Part shown: positions 27,766 through 37,548 of the stretch, piece by piece | Layout of the letters: each line of letters opens with the position of its first letter | Numbering within the stretch: the stretch's first letter is position 1 | Assembly: GCF_900492205.1 (NCBI RefSeq) | Contig: NZ_UEYQ01000003.1 | Location: 310,001-374,000 of the forward strand | Direction: 5' to 3' | DNA from: Ciceribacter sp. T2.26MG-112.2 | GTDB taxonomy: Bacteria > Pseudomonadota > Alphaproteobacteria > Rhizobiales > Rhizobiaceae | DNA length: 64,000 bases | Notes under the pieces: model-generated | Database searches by the model: none | What the model was told of the DNA's origin: nothing | What the model saw: only the letters and a program-made list of their open reading frames with translations | Position numbers and translations under genes: made by a program

Positions 27766-30700
27766 ATGGCTGAGATGGTTGCGGGCGGGAATGGAACAGA
27801 GCCGCTTGGCGCAGGGCCCGGCTTTGTCCATCTGCGTGTGCATTCGGCATATTCGCTGCTCGAAGGGGCGCTGCCGCTCAAGAAGATCCTCGGCAAGGCG
27901 GTTGCCGACGATCAGCCGGCAATCGCCATTTCCGACACCAACAACCTGTTCGTCGCGCTCGAATTCTCGCAAAAGGCGCTCGGCGACGGTCTCCAGCCGA
28001 TCATCGGTTGCCAGTTGTCGATCGACATGGAGGATGGCGGCAGCGAAAAACGCGCCGGCCAGTCCGGTGTGAGCGCCTATCCGGCGATCGTGCTTCTGGC
28101 GGCTGATGCCGCCGGCTATGAGCGCTTGGTGGATCTGGTCAGCCGCGCCTATCTCGGCGGGGATTCGGCCCAGGCGGTCCACATTGCCATGTCCTGGCTG
28201 GAGGAGCTGGGAACCGACGGATTGGTGGCGCTGACCGGGGCGTCGAAGGGGCCGGTCGATTTGGCCCTTAAGGAGGGCCACCGAGCCCAGGCCGAGGCGC
28301 GGTTGGGCGAGCTGAAACGTCTGTTCGGCGACCGTCTCTATGTCGAGGTGCAGCGTCATGGCGACTATGATCGCGGCCATGAGCGACGCATGGTGCAATT
28401 GGCCTATGAGCACGACCTGCCGCTGGTGGCCACCAACGAAGCCTTCTTCCCGTCGCGCGACGACTACGAGGCCCACGATGCCCTGATGGCGGTCGCTCAC
28501 AATGCGATCGTCTCGGACGACAGCCGTTTCCGCCTGACGCCGGATCACTATCTGAAGAGCCGCAAGGAAATGCAGGCGCTGTTTGCCGATCTGCCCGAGG
28601 CGCTGGCCAATACGGTCGAGATTGCCCGCCGCTGTGCCTTCGTGCTCGATACCCGCAAGCCGATCCTGCCGCGCTTTACCGGCGGCACCGACGATCCGCA
28701 GGAGGCCGAACGCGCCGAGGCGCTGGAATTGCGCCGTCAGGCGGAGGAGGGGCTGGACGGACGACTGGCGGCCCTTGGCATGGCGCCGGGCTATGAGGAG
28801 AAGGACTACCGCGAACGGCTGGAGTTCGAACTCGGCGTCATCGAGCGCATGAAGTTCCCGGGCTACTTCCTGATCGTTGCCGACTTCATCAAATGGGCGA
28901 AGCAGCACGACATTCCCGTCGGTCCGGGCCGCGGTTCCGGCGCGGGCTCGCTGGTCGCCTATGCGCTGACCATCACCGACGTCGACCCTTTGCGGTTCTC
29001 GCTGCTGTTCGAGCGCTTCCTCAATCCTGAACGCGTGTCGATGCCCGACTTCGACATCGACTTCTGCCAGGATCGCCGCGAAGAGGTGATCCGCTACGTG
29101 CAGCAGAAGTATGGCCGCGAGCAGGTGGCGCAGATCATCACCTTCGGTTCGCTCCAGGCCCGCGCGGCCTTGCGCGACGTCGGCCGCGTGCTGGAAATGT
29201 CCTATGGCCAGGTCGACAAGATCTGCAAGCTGGTGCCGAACAATCCCGCCAACCCGACCCCGCTGTCGAAGGCCATCGAGGAGGAGCCCAAGCTGCGCGA
29301 GGCGGCCGAGGAAGAGCCCGTGGTGGCGCGGCTGCTCGACATCGCCCAGAAGATCGAGGGTCTTTACCGCCACGCCTCGACCCACGCCGCCGGCATCGTC
29401 ATCGGCGACCGACCGCTGTCGAAGCTCGTGCCGATGTATCGCGACCCGCGCTCCGACATGCCGGTCACCCAGTTCAACATGAAGTGGGTCGAGCAGGCCG
29501 GCCTCGTCAAGTTCGACTTCCTCGGCCTGAAGACCCTGACCGTCTTGAAGACGGCAGTCGATTTCGTCGTCGAGCAACGCGGCATCAAGGTCGATCTGGC
29601 GGCGATCCCGCTCGACGACAAGCTGACTTATGAAATGCTGTCGCGCGGCGAAACGGTGGGCGTGTTCCAGGTGGAAAGTGCCGGCATGCGCAAGGCGCTG
29701 ATCGGCATGCGGCCCGACTGCATCGAGGACATCATCGCGCTCGTCGCGCTCTATCGACCGGGTCCGATGGAGAACATCCCGGTCTACAATGCGCGAAAGC
29801 ACGGCGAGGAGGAGATTGCCTCCATCCACCCGCAGATCGACTACCTGCTGAAGGAGACGCAAGGGGTTATCGTCTACCAGGAACAGGTCATGCAGATCGC
29901 CCAGGTTCTGTCGGGCTATTCGCTCGGCGAGGCCGACCTTCTGCGTCGTGCCATGGGTAAGAAGATCAAGGCGGAGATGGATCAGCAGAGCGCCCGCTTC
30001 GTCGATGGCGCGATGAAGAACGGCGTGTCCAAGCCGCAGGCGGAAAACATCTTCGAACTGCTGGCCAAGTTCGCCAACTACGGCTTCAACAAGTCGCACG
30101 CCGCAGCCTACGCCATCGTCTCCTACCAGACCGCCTACATGAAGGCGCATTATCCGACCGAGTTCCTCGCCGCCTCGATGACGCTCGACATGGCGAACAC
30201 CGAAAAGCTCAATGACTTCCGCCAGGATGCCGGCCGTCTCGGCATCGAGATCGTACCCCCTTCGGTGCAGACCTCGTTCCGTCAGTTCCAGGCGGGCCCG
30301 AACCGGATCTTCTATGCGCTCGCCGCATTGAAGGGCGTCGGCGATTCGGCGGTCGAGCACATCGTTGCCGTACGCGGCGACAAGCCTTTCGAATCGATCG
30401 AGGATTTCTGCCTGCGGATCGATCCGAAGCAGGTCAATCGCCGGGTCTTCGAAAGCCTGATCTGCGCCGGAGCCTTCGATTGCTTCGGCCGCGACCGCGC
30501 CGAGCTGGTGGGCGGCCTCGACCGTATCCTCGGCTATGCGCAGCGTGCCCAGGAAAATGCAGTAAGCGGCCAGTCGGACATGTTCGGCTCCGGTGCCGCG
30601 AGCGGACCGGAGCGCATCTCCTTCCCCGGTTATACCGCCTGGCTGCCGTCGGAAAAGCTGATGCGCGAATTCCAGGTGCTCGGCTTCTACCTGACGGCGC

Positions 30701-31266
30701 ACCCGCTCGATTCCTATCGGTCGCTGCTCGACAAGCTGCGTGTCCAGAATTTCGCCGATTTTTCCCAGTCCGTTCGCCAGGGCGCGACCGCCGGCAGGCT
30801 GGCCGGCACCGTGATCGCAAGACAGGAACGCAAGACCCGCACCGGCAACAAGATGGGCATCGTCACCTTCTCCGATGCGTCGGGACAATATGAAGCGGTG
30901 CTGTTTTCGGAAGGGTTGAACCAATACCGCGACCTGCTCGAATCGGGCAAGTCGCTGGTCATCACGGTGGCCGCCGAGGAACGGCCGGAAGGCATCGGGC
31001 TGCGCATCCAGACGGCCCAGTCGCTGGAAGAGAAATCGGTCCAGATGCAGAAGGCGCTACGGGTCTATGTGCGCGATTCCGGCCCGCTGAAGACGGTCGC
31101 CGCCCATCTCAACACCCGCGGCGACGGACTTGTGTCCTTCATCGTCATCAAGGATGACGGCCAGCGGGAGATTGAGGTGGAGCTCACCGAGAAATACCGG
31201 ATCTCACCCGAGATCGCCGCAGCCATGCGCTCCGCACCGGGCGTGATCGACGTCGAACTGGTCTGA
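27766..31266 (+). CDS. dnaE: DNA polymerase III alpha subunit
   Basis: The 1166-residue replicative polymerase. Order of domains: N-terminal PHP domain (FVHLRVHSAYSLLEGALP), catalytic palm with the acidic motif PDFDIDFCQDRREEVI (about residue 430) and GPGRGSGAGSLVAY, then fingers, helix-hairpin-helix and a C-terminal OB domain (LAGTVIARQERKTRTGNKMG). Length is that of DnaE1. TTG 27757 is in frame, but ATG 27766 has CGAGGA nine bases upstream and is preferred. The SOS peptide gene is the nearest upstream gene on the same strand. Confidence 0.97.
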   Translation: MAEMVAGGNGTEPLGAGPGFVHLRVHSAYSLLEGALPLKKILGKAVADDQPAIAISDTNNLFVALEFSQKALGDGLQPIIGCQLSIDMEDGGSEKRAGQSGVSAYPAIVLLAADAAGYERLVDLVSRAYLGGDSAQAVHIAMSWLEELGTDGLVALTGASKGPVDLALKEGHRAQAEARLGELKRLFGDRLYVEVQRHGDYDRGHERRMVQLAYEHDLPLVATNEAFFPSRDDYEAHDALMAVAHNAIVSDDSRFRLTPDHYLKSRKEMQALFADLPEALANTVEIARRCAFVLDTRKPILPRFTGGTDDPQEAERAEALELRRQAEEGLDGRLAALGMAPGYEEKDYRERLEFELGVIERMKFPGYFLIVADFIKWAKQHDIPVGPGRGSGAGSLVAYALTITDVDPLRFSLLFERFLNPERVSMPDFDIDFCQDRREEVIRYVQQKYGREQVAQIITFGSLQARAALRDVGRVLEMSYGQVDKICKLVPNNPANPTPLSKAIEEEPKLREAAEEEPVVARLLDIAQKIEGLYRHASTHAAGIVIGDRPLSKLVPMYRDPRSDMPVTQFNMKWVEQAGLVKFDFLGLKTLTVLKTAVDFVVEQRGIKVDLAAIPLDDKLTYEMLSRGETVGVFQVESAGMRKALIGMRPDCIEDIIALVALYRPGPMENIPVYNARKHGEEEIASIHPQIDYLLKETQGVIVYQEQVMQIAQVLSGYSLGEADLLRRAMGKKIKAEMDQQSARFVDGAMKNGVSKPQAENIFELLAKFANYGFNKSHAAAYAIVSYQTAYMKAHYPTEFLAASMTLDMANTEKLNDFRQDAGRLGIEIVPPSVQTSFRQFQAGPNRIFYALAALKGVGDSAVEHIVAVRGDKPFESIEDFCLRIDPKQVNRRVFESLICAGAFDCFGRDRAELVGGLDRILGYAQRAQENAVSGQSDMFGSGAASGPERISFPGYTAWLPSEKLMREFQVLGFYLTAHPLDSYRSLLDKLRVQNFADFSQSVRQGATAGRLAGTVIARQERKTRTGNKMGIVTFSDASGQYEAVLFSEGLNQYRDLLESGKSLVITVAAEERPEGIGLRIQTAQSLEEKSVQMQKALRVYVRDSGPLKTVAAHLNTRGDGLVSFIVIKDDGQREIEVELTEKYRISPEIAAAMRSAPGVIDVELV

Positions 31267-31281
31267 GCCGCCGGCGCTCAG
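31263..31281. terminator. Shared hairpin between convergent dnaE and L,D-transpeptidase genes
   Basis: CTGAGC (31263-31268) and GCTCAG (31276-31281) pair around CGCCGGC. Each arm contains the stop codon of one gene (TGA of dnaE on the plus strand, TGA of the transpeptidase on the minus strand). No T-run follows on either side, so its role as a bidirectional terminator is uncertain. Confidence 0.35.
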
Positions 31282-32525
31282 GCCTTGGGCGCGCGGTGGG
31301 TGATGGTGATGAAGTCCGTGCCGGGACCGGTTTCAGGTCCGATGCCGGTATCGGAGATGGTCAGCGAGGTCCCTTCGCTCATCAGTGTCTCGATCCGGTG
31401 GCGGATGTCGTCGGGGATGGTGATCCGGTCCAGCGCGGCCGCGGCATTGTCGATAGTGGAGTCGCCGGACGGCTTAGTGATGCCGAGCCGCTTGGCCGTC
31501 GCCTTCGAGATGTGATTGTCGAGCGTCACCGCGCGCCAGGCGGCCTTGCCGCCATAGCGGTCGACGTCGACGGCCTCGATGAGATGCGTGCCGAGTGCGA
31601 CATGCGGATCGGCGATCGTGACCGGCGCCTCGAACATCGGCTTGAACTTCTGCCGCACCATGATCTGTCCGAGCGGCGGCTGGCCCTTGCCGGCGCTCTG
31701 GTAAAGCGCGTCGAGGAATTCGGCCGTGACCAGTTCGCCGCGGGTGTCGAGACCTTTCCAGCGCTTGAAGCCGTTGACGGCCGAGATGGTCAGCTTGCCG
31801 ATATGTCCGTCGGGAACGCCGGCGTCGAAGCCGAGTTCGCCCAGCAGCGCCTGCGCGTCGAGCAGTGTTTCGCGCTGGCCGCGCCGGGTGATGAGAATGC
31901 GAAGCGGCGGCCCGTCCTTGAGCACGACCTTGGCCGTCGCCCCGGCCTTCGGCAGCACATCGGCCATCGCCACCTCGACCGGCTTCAGCGAGGCGTCGAT
32001 CGTCGTGGGCCGCAATTCTGCGTCGGAGAGCAACTGGCCTTCCTGTGCGGGAATGCGCGGTGAGAACAGTGCCGCATGCTCGAGCCAGACGGGCGTGACC
32101 GGCTGGTCGGTGATGATGACATGCGCGCCGCGCTCGGTCATCGCAAACAGGTCCTTGGCGAAGGCACGCGGCAAGCGGATGCAGCCGTGCGAGGCTGGAT
32201 AGCTGGGCACGCTGCTTGATTCGTGCAGGGCCACGCCCGACCACGTGATGCGCTGCATCCACGGCATGGGGGCGTTCGAATAGAGATTGGATTCGTGATA
32301 CTTGCGCTTTTCCAGGATCGAGAAAATGCCGGACGGCGTGGTATGGCCGGGCTTGCCGGTCGATACCCTCGAGGTTGCGACCACCCGATCGCCGTCATAC
32401 ACGGTCAGCGATTGCTCGGCCTTCGACACGAAGATCTGCAGCGCCTCGCCACCGCCCGCGAGAGCCGGTTGGGCGAGAATGGTCGCGGACAGGAGGCCGA
32501 GTGAAGCAGCCAGTGACTTGAGCAT
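31278..32525 (-). CDS. L,D-transpeptidase (YkuD family), exported
   Basis: A 415-residue periplasmic enzyme predicted to cross-link peptidoglycan or attach proteins to it. A signal peptide (LKSLAASLGLLSATILAQPALA) is followed directly by the YkuD domain, with catalytic motif HESSSVPSYPASHGCIRLP (His and Cys visible, about residues 105-130). The C-terminal half contains a peptidoglycan-binding-like segment. An upstream extension to 32546 is possible, but ATG 32525 is preceded by AGGAGG with eight-base spacing. The 167-base region upstream, shared with the dinB 3' end, is AT-rich and holds its promoter. Confidence 0.92.
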   Translation of the reverse strand: MLKSLAASLGLLSATILAQPALAGGGEALQIFVSKAEQSLTVYDGDRVVATSRVSTGKPGHTTPSGIFSILEKRKYHESNLYSNAPMPWMQRITWSGVALHESSSVPSYPASHGCIRLPRAFAKDLFAMTERGAHVIITDQPVTPVWLEHAALFSPRIPAQEGQLLSDAELRPTTIDASLKPVEVAMADVLPKAGATAKVVLKDGPPLRILITRRGQRETLLDAQALLGELGFDAGVPDGHIGKLTISAVNGFKRWKGLDTRGELVTAEFLDALYQSAGKGQPPLGQIMVRQKFKPMFEAPVTIADPHVALGTHLIEAVDVDRYGGKAAWRAVTLDNHISKATAKRLGITKPSGDSTIDNAAAALDRITIPDDIRHRIETLMSEGTSLTISDTGIGPETGPGTDFITITHRAPKA

Positions 32526-32692
32526 GATACGAGACCTCCTACGCAATACGAATTTCCACAGACTATAATTCCAAAATTAAGGAAAGTTTGAAGAGAAATC
32601 GATGTTCACGAACTCGTGTAGGTCAGGTGAACTTGAGATTTTGCTCGCCTCCTTCACAATTTGTTAAATCGGCTTGAAAACTCAAGTATAAT

Positions 32693-33991
32693 TTATCGCT
32701 CTCCCGTCCTGTCCTTCACCGGAAAGGTATAGCCGGTCTGTACGCTTGCCTTGCCGAATTTTTCGCGCAGTTTATCCATGGCCGCCTCGGCGGCCGCGCG
32801 CCGCCGCCCCTGTTCGTCGACGAGATCCGGCGGGTCGGCGAGCGCTTGCCCCTGCAGGTCCGTCACGCCGATGCCGATCAGGCGAAAGCGCGTGCCGTCG
32901 GCTTCCTTTTCCAGCAGTGCCAGTCCGGTGCGGAATATCCGGTCAGCCAGCTGCGTCGGATCGTCGAGACGGCGATTGCGCGTCCGTCCCTTGAAGTCCG
33001 CGGTCTTGAGTTTCAGGACGACGGTCTGACCGGCAATGCCGCTCTTCTTCAATCGCCAAGCGACCTTCTCCGACAGCGCCCGCAAGTGCGTCACCAGATC
33101 CTCGAAATGCCAGATGTCATCGAAGAAGGTGGTCTCGGCCGAAACACTCTTGGCGGGGTCATTGAGATGGACGTCGCGGTCGTCGATACCGCGCGACAGA
33201 CGGAACAGCCGCTGACCCATCGTGCCGTAACGGCGCATCAGGTCGCCTTCCTCCATCGTCTGCAATTGGCCGACCGTGCGGATCCCGTCGCGCTCCAGCG
33301 TCGCGGCAAAGGCCTTGCCGACACCCCAGATTGTCGTGACCGGACGGGGGGCGAGGAAGGACAGCGCCTCGGCCTCGCCGATCACCGAGAAGCCGCGCGG
33401 CTTCTGCAGGTCAGACGCCACCTTGGCCAGGAACTTGCAATAGGAAAGACCGACCGAGACCGTGATGCCGATCTCCGTCTCCACCCGCCGGGCAAAGCGC
33501 GCCAGCACCCGCGCCGGTGGGTCGTGATGCAGCCGCTCGGTCCCCTTGAGCTCGAGAAACGCTTCGTCGATCGACAGCGGCTGAACCAGCGGTGTCAGTT
33601 CCTCCATCATGGTCCGGACCTGGCGGCCGACCCGGGCGTATTTTTCCATGTCCGGTTTGATCACCACGGCTTGCGGACAGGCCTCCAGCGCCTTGAACAT
33701 CGGCATGGCCGAGCGCACCCCGTGAATGCGGGCGATATAGCAGGCGGTCGACACGACGCCACGCTTTCCTCCGCCGATGATCACCGGCTTGTCGACGAGG
33801 TCGGGATTGTCGCGCTTCTCCACCGAGGCATAGAAGGCGTCGCAATCGATATGGGCAAGCGTCAGCCGGTAGAGTTCGGGATGATAGACGAGGCGAGGGC
33901 TGCCACAGGCGCGGCAACGCCTTTCGCCTTCCGCCTGGCCGGTCAGGCAGTCGCGGCAGAAGCCCGGATACTGGATCGCGTCATCGGTCAT
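32693..33991 (-). CDS. dinB: DNA polymerase IV (Y-family, error-prone)
   Basis: A 432-residue translesion polymerase. The palm motifs are [19 protein letters not shown] and [10 protein letters not shown] with the catalytic acids. An N-terminal extension carries two CxxC pairs (C12/C15, C26/C29), forming a probable zinc ribbon, as in other rhizobial DinB proteins. A longer frame to 34084 exists, but it runs through the promoter and LexA box, so ATG 33991 was chosen. It should be SOS-induced because a LexA box lies six bases upstream of the start. Confidence 0.95.
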   Translation of the reverse strand: MTDDAIQYPGFCRDCLTGQAEGERRCRACGSPRLVYHPELYRLTLAHIDCDAFYASVEKRDNPDLVDKPVIIGGGKRGVVSTACYIARIHGVRSAMPMFKALEACPQAVVIKPDMEKYARVGRQVRTMMEELTPLVQPLSIDEAFLELKGTERLHHDPPARVLARFARRVETEIGITVSVGLSYCKFLAKVASDLQKPRGFSVIGEAEALSFLAPRPVTTIWGVGKAFAATLERDGIRTVGQLQTMEEGDLMRRYGTMGQRLFRLSRGIDDRDVHLNDPAKSVSAETTFFDDIWHFEDLVTHLRALSEKVAWRLKKSGIAGQTVVLKLKTADFKGRTRNRRLDDPTQLADRIFRTGLALLEKEADGTRFRLIGIGVTDLQGQALADPPDLVDEQGRRRAAAEAAMDKLREKFGKASVQTGYTFPVKDRTGER

Positions 33992-33996
33992 GGCGG

Positions 33997-34011
33997 GAAC
34001 AAAGGTTGAAC
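33997..34011 (-). promoter_or_regulatory. LexA box of dinB
   Basis: On the minus strand GTTCAACCTTTGTTC is a perfect GTTC-N7-GTTC operator. It covers the predicted transcription start (about 34012) and leader, between the -10 box and the ATG at 33991. Confidence 0.88.
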
Positions 34012-34018
34012 AACGGCA

Positions 34019-34047
34019 GAATAGGGCCTGGCATCCCGGTGGGCAAG
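34019..34047 (-). promoter_or_regulatory. Promoter of dinB
   Basis: On the minus strand CTTGCC (34047-34042), 17 bases, CTATTC (34024-34019), close to CTTGAC-N17-CTATAT. The predicted start, about 34012, leaves a leader of about 21 nt that contains the LexA box. Confidence 0.65.
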
Positions 34048-34102
34048 ACCAGGCAGAGGGATGGTTGTCAATGGCCGGGACCATTGGAGCGGCGAGGCTT
34101 CG

Positions 34103-34739
34103 TCAGGTTGCCAGGTGAGCGGAGATGAACTGCTCGGCTTGCGTCCAATCGAGCGCCCGGCGCACGGCGGCACCGGCCGGCGGCGCGAGGCTGTGGATGT
34201 CGACCGGCGGAGGCAGATGGACGAGCAGGCAGTCGGGAACATGTTCGCCGACCGAATGAAGATTGTGCACCATGTCGTCGACGAAGGCGACCGGGAGAGG
34301 GCGTCCCGCGTGCAGGAGTTGAACCACCGGACCCTTGGCTTCGTCCGCCGCGATCAATGGATAGTCGAGGGCGAAAAGATCGAGCAGGCGTCGGCGGGCC
34401 GGCGCATGGCGTGCCGGCATCGCCGTGAGGAAGACCAGGTCGGCGCGTGCGGCCAGGCGGGCCAGCCGTGTCCACCACGCCGAGGAACGGCGTCTGCCAG
34501 GCCTCCTGGGCGGCGAAGAACGCATCGATCAGTTCGCTGACGGCGGCGTCCTTGAGTGCTGTTTCATCCTTGGCGCAAACGATATTGCCGTGCAGCCGGA
34601 ACGAACGCGGCAGGAGCCGATGGCCTCGGCTTTCGAGAAATGCCCGGAACGGCGTGACGAATTCGAGAACGACGTCATCGACATCACAGACGACCAGAGG
34701 CCTCTCGGTCAACCGGACCGCATCGAGCCCGATCACCAT
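34103..34739 (-). pseudogene. HAD-family hydrolase gene with an internal frameshift
   Basis: Two frames together read as one HAD-like protein of about 211 residues. The first frame has the nucleophile motif VVCDVDDVVLEF and runs to GVVDT; the second continues LARLAARADLVFLTAMPAR (motif II region) and VAFVDDMVHNLHSV (motif IV acids) to the natural TGA at 34103. The switch falls at about 34466, where one extra G on the minus strand (within ACGGCTG) separates them; removing it restores a continuous protein. Either a recent inactivation or a base-call error. It lies directly downstream of the DUF3572 gene. Confidence 0.75.
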
Positions 34740-35033
34740 TCAGCATTCTCCCGAATCGAGCGTCGGTCCCGTATAGTGATGCGAGGCGCTGACGACGGCC
34801 TCGGGCGTGATGCCGGTTGCCGCGCAGAACGCCATGAGAGTCGGCTCATGTGCCATCAGGAAATCCAGCATGCCGGCCATGAAGGCAGGGTCGCCCACCG
34901 ACTGGCGCAACTGGTCGGGGCGCGTGCCCGACAGCGCCAGAAAACGCCCGAGCATGTCCGGTTCCCCGGCCAGCCAGCCGAGCACGGCAATGGCGGTTTC
35001 CTCGGCGTCTGCGGATATGCTGCTGTTCTTCAT
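34740..35033 (-). CDS. DUF3572 family protein
   Basis: A 97-residue, mainly helical soluble protein. AIAVLGWLAGEPDMLGRFLALSG near the N-terminus and FMAGMLDFLMAHEPTLMAFC match DUF3572, a family that in rhizobia sits next to divK. No function is established. Its stop (TGA, 34742-34740) directly abuts the ATG of the HAD gene, so the two were probably one operon. Confidence 0.85.
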   Translation of the reverse strand: MKNSSISADAEETAIAVLGWLAGEPDMLGRFLALSGTRPDQLRQSVGDPAFMAGMLDFLMAHEPTLMAFCAATGITPEAVVSASHHYTGPTLDSGEC

Positions 35034-35167
35034 GGGCCTTTTTGTCTTCTCTGACAGAGTTACCTATTTCTCAACCAAATGACCTTAGCATGGGATCGCA
35101 CCAGAAGTGCAGACTGCCGCGCCGTAAAGATTGAGCGGACGCCAGGCGGGATCAAGGGACGGGGTTT

Positions 35168-35539
35168 ATGCCGAAGAAGGTAATGATTGTCGAAGACAAT
35201 GAGCTCAACATGAAGCTCTTCCGCGATCTTATCGAAGCTTCGGGCTATGAGACGATCCAGACCCGCAATGGCCTGGAGGCGCTCGATCTGGCCCGCCAGC
35301 ACCGTCCCGACCTGATTCTGATGGATATTCAGTTGCCGGAGGTCTCGGGCCTCGATGTGACGCGATGGCTGAAGGAAGATCCGGAATTGCACGTGATCCC
35401 CGTGATCGCAGTTACGGCCTTTGCGATGAAGGGCGACGAGGAGCGCATCCGCCAGGGCGGTTGCGAGGCCTATGTGTCGAAACCGATTTCGGTGCCGAAG
35501 TTCATCGAGACGATCAAGACCTATCTGGGCGACGCGTGA
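35168..35539 (+). CDS. divK: Single-domain response regulator DivK
   Basis: A 123-residue receiver domain without an output domain. The acidic pocket EDNE is near residue 9, the phospho-acceptor is the Asp in [13 protein letters not shown] (residue 53), and the switch Thr and Lys are in VTAFAMKG and VSKPISV. DivK is a cytoplasmic cell-cycle regulator that acts on the DivJ/PleC kinases and, through DivL-CckA, on CtrA. Immediate linkage to pleD, 13 bases apart, supports the name. Confidence 0.95.
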   Translation: MPKKVMIVEDNELNMKLFRDLIEASGYETIQTRNGLEALDLARQHRPDLILMDIQLPEVSGLDVTRWLKEDPELHVIPVIAVTAFAMKGDEERIRQGGCEAYVSKPISVPKFIETIKTYLGDA

Positions 35540-35552
35540 GGGAACGGGGCCG

Positions 35553-36926
35553 ATGACCGCGAGAATTCTTGTCGTCGACGATATACCGGCCAACGTCAAA
35601 TTGCTCGAGGCCCGGCTGATCGCCGAATATTTCGATGTGCTGACCGCCGACAACGGTCGAGACGCACTGGACATCTGCGACCGCACGCAGGTCGACGTCA
35701 TCCTGCTCGACATCATGATGCCGGACATGGACGGTTTCGAGGTGTGTGAGCGGCTGAAGGCCAATCCGCGCACGGCGCACATTCCGGTGGTGATGGTGAC
35801 GGCGCTCGACCAACCGTCCGACCGGGTGCGTGGGTTGAAGGCCGGCGCCGACGACTTCCTCACCAAGCCGGTCAACGACCTGCAATTGATCTCCCGGGTC
35901 AAGAGCCTCGTGCGCCTGAAGACGTTGAGCGACGAGCTGCGCATCCGTGCCGATACGGCCCAATCCATCGGCATCGACGATCCGCTCCGCCTCAACGACG
36001 GCAGGCTCGAAGAGGCCGCCCAGGTGTTGCTGGTCGACAGCCGCGGCAGTTCGCAGGAACGCATCATCAAGACGCTGAAGCCGATCGCGCTGGTAACGGC
36101 CATGTCCGATCCGCAGGCAGCGGTGTTCGACGCTGCCGAAAACGCCTATGATCTGGTGATCGTCAACGGCAATCTGGATGACTACGATCCGCTTCGACTT
36201 TGCTCACAACTGCGCTCTCTCGAACGCACCCGGATCATTCCGATCCTGCTGATCACCGAGCTTGGCGACGAACAGATGATCGTGCGCGCGCTCGATCTCG
36301 GGGTAAACGACTACATCGTGCGCCCGCTCGATCCCAACGAGCTTGTGGCCCGCACGCTTACGCAGATCCGCCGTAAGCGCTTCAATGACCGCCTGCGCCA
36401 CAGCGTCACGCAGACGATAGAACTCGCGGTGACGGACGGCCTGACCGGGCTCCACAATCGCCGGTATCTCGACAGCCATCTGAAAATGCTGTTCACCCGC
36501 GCTCAGGCGCGTGGCAAGCCGCTCTCGGTCTGCATCACCGATATCGACCGCTTCAAGCAGGTCAACGATACCTATGGTCACGATGCCGGCGACGAGGTGT
36601 TGAAGGAGTTCGCCATGCGAATCCGCTCGACCGTGCGTGGTGCTGACCTGGCCTGCCGCTACGGGGGGGAAGAGTTCGTCGTGGTGATGCCGGATACCTC
36701 ACCGGACGTCGCGGCCCATGTCGCCGAGCGGCTGCGGGCCATCATCGAGTCGAAACCGTTCCAGTTGAAAGGAACGGACATGGCGCTGGAGATCACGGCG
36801 TCCATGGGCATTGCGACTGCCAGCCGAGGAGTCGATACGCCGGAGCAGTTGTTGAAGCAGGCCGATCTGGCGCTCTACCAGGCGAAACGCGACGGCCGCA
36901 ACCGCGTGGTTGCCGCTGCGGCTTGA
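35553..36926 (+). CDS. pleD: Diguanylate cyclase response regulator PleD
   Basis: A 457-residue protein: receiver 1 (phospho-acceptor in DVILLDIMMPDMDG), a degenerate second receiver (NGNLDDYDPL), and a C-terminal GGDEF domain whose active site reads YGGEEF. The RxxD product-inhibition site RGAD lies five residues before GGEEF. It makes cyclic di-GMP and in Caulobacter controls polar development. ATG 35553 was chosen because earlier in-frame codons lie within divK. Co-transcribed with divK. Confidence 0.96.
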   Translation: MTARILVVDDIPANVKLLEARLIAEYFDVLTADNGRDALDICDRTQVDVILLDIMMPDMDGFEVCERLKANPRTAHIPVVMVTALDQPSDRVRGLKAGADDFLTKPVNDLQLISRVKSLVRLKTLSDELRIRADTAQSIGIDDPLRLNDGRLEEAAQVLLVDSRGSSQERIIKTLKPIALVTAMSDPQAAVFDAAENAYDLVIVNGNLDDYDPLRLCSQLRSLERTRIIPILLITELGDEQMIVRALDLGVNDYIVRPLDPNELVARTLTQIRRKRFNDRLRHSVTQTIELAVTDGLTGLHNRRYLDSHLKMLFTRAQARGKPLSVCITDIDRFKQVNDTYGHDAGDEVLKEFAMRIRSTVRGADLACRYGGEEFVVVMPDTSPDVAAHVAERLRAIIESKPFQLKGTDMALEITASMGIATASRGVDTPEQLLKQADLALYQAKRDGRNRVVAAAA

Positions 36927-37548
36927 AACGTGGTGTAGCAAAATGATCCGGGCTACCCATCCGATCTTGGACATTCGGTGAATATCGATTTTGTCAAGTT
37001 GCCGGATTGGGGGATTGCGCTCGAGTTGTCTGTGAATGACAATGGTCAAAATTCAGCGCTGGTTCGCCCATCGTCGCTTAAGTTTCTTTGTTGTACGCAT
37101 CAGCTGTTTGAAGCTTTTGTTTGGTTTCAATAATGTTGAAACCGCTTTGCCTGGGTACATTTGAGTAAGCTGCAACTATAGTTGAAATATCCGGCGCACT
37201 CGATGCGTCCGGTCTCGTTTCTTTACCCATTTATATTAGAGAATAATGATATATTGGCGAGCCCAGACTGTGTGGGCGTAGACTCTCGTGTGTCCGGCGG
37301 CCGGTTTTACTTCAGTAACGCAATATATTGGTGAAGTAGATTTGATGCGGACCGTTTGTATTCCGGTGGCCTAAACTGTGCCGGCCTCTGTCATTTTAAC
37401 CATAGCCAGAAGCAAAATGTGGAAGAGTTAAGAAACTATTGATTTTCTTCTCAAGTTGAGCGAAGTTGAGGTCAACAGAAAGAACGCCTCGTGAAAGAGG
37501 CCAATCGATGCCCCATGATGCTCAGGTCCGCCGCATCTCCTGGGTCGT
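36927..37548. other. Long AT-richer intergenic stretch, no gene
   Basis: About 620 bases after pleD without a supportable coding frame and visibly poorer in G+C than its surroundings. It contains a perfect 8-bp hairpin GGTTTCAA/TTGAAACC (37123-37143) without a T-run and a short one GCCCA/TGGGC near 37262-37278. It probably carries the promoter and 5' part of the structured RNA that follows; I could not identify convincing promoter boxes. Confidence 0.5.

Noticed and set aside
27739..30924. 1061-codon open frame on the minus strand opposite dnaE
   Set aside because: It is a high-GC antisense shadow of dnaE: Arg/His/Gly/Ala-rich, without domains or ribosome site, while the plus strand encodes an unambiguous DNA polymerase.
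37123..37143. Perfect 8-bp hairpin GGTTTCAA/TTGAAACC as terminator of pleD
   Set aside because: It lies about 200 bases after the stop and is not followed by a T-run on either strand, so termination cannot be claimed.
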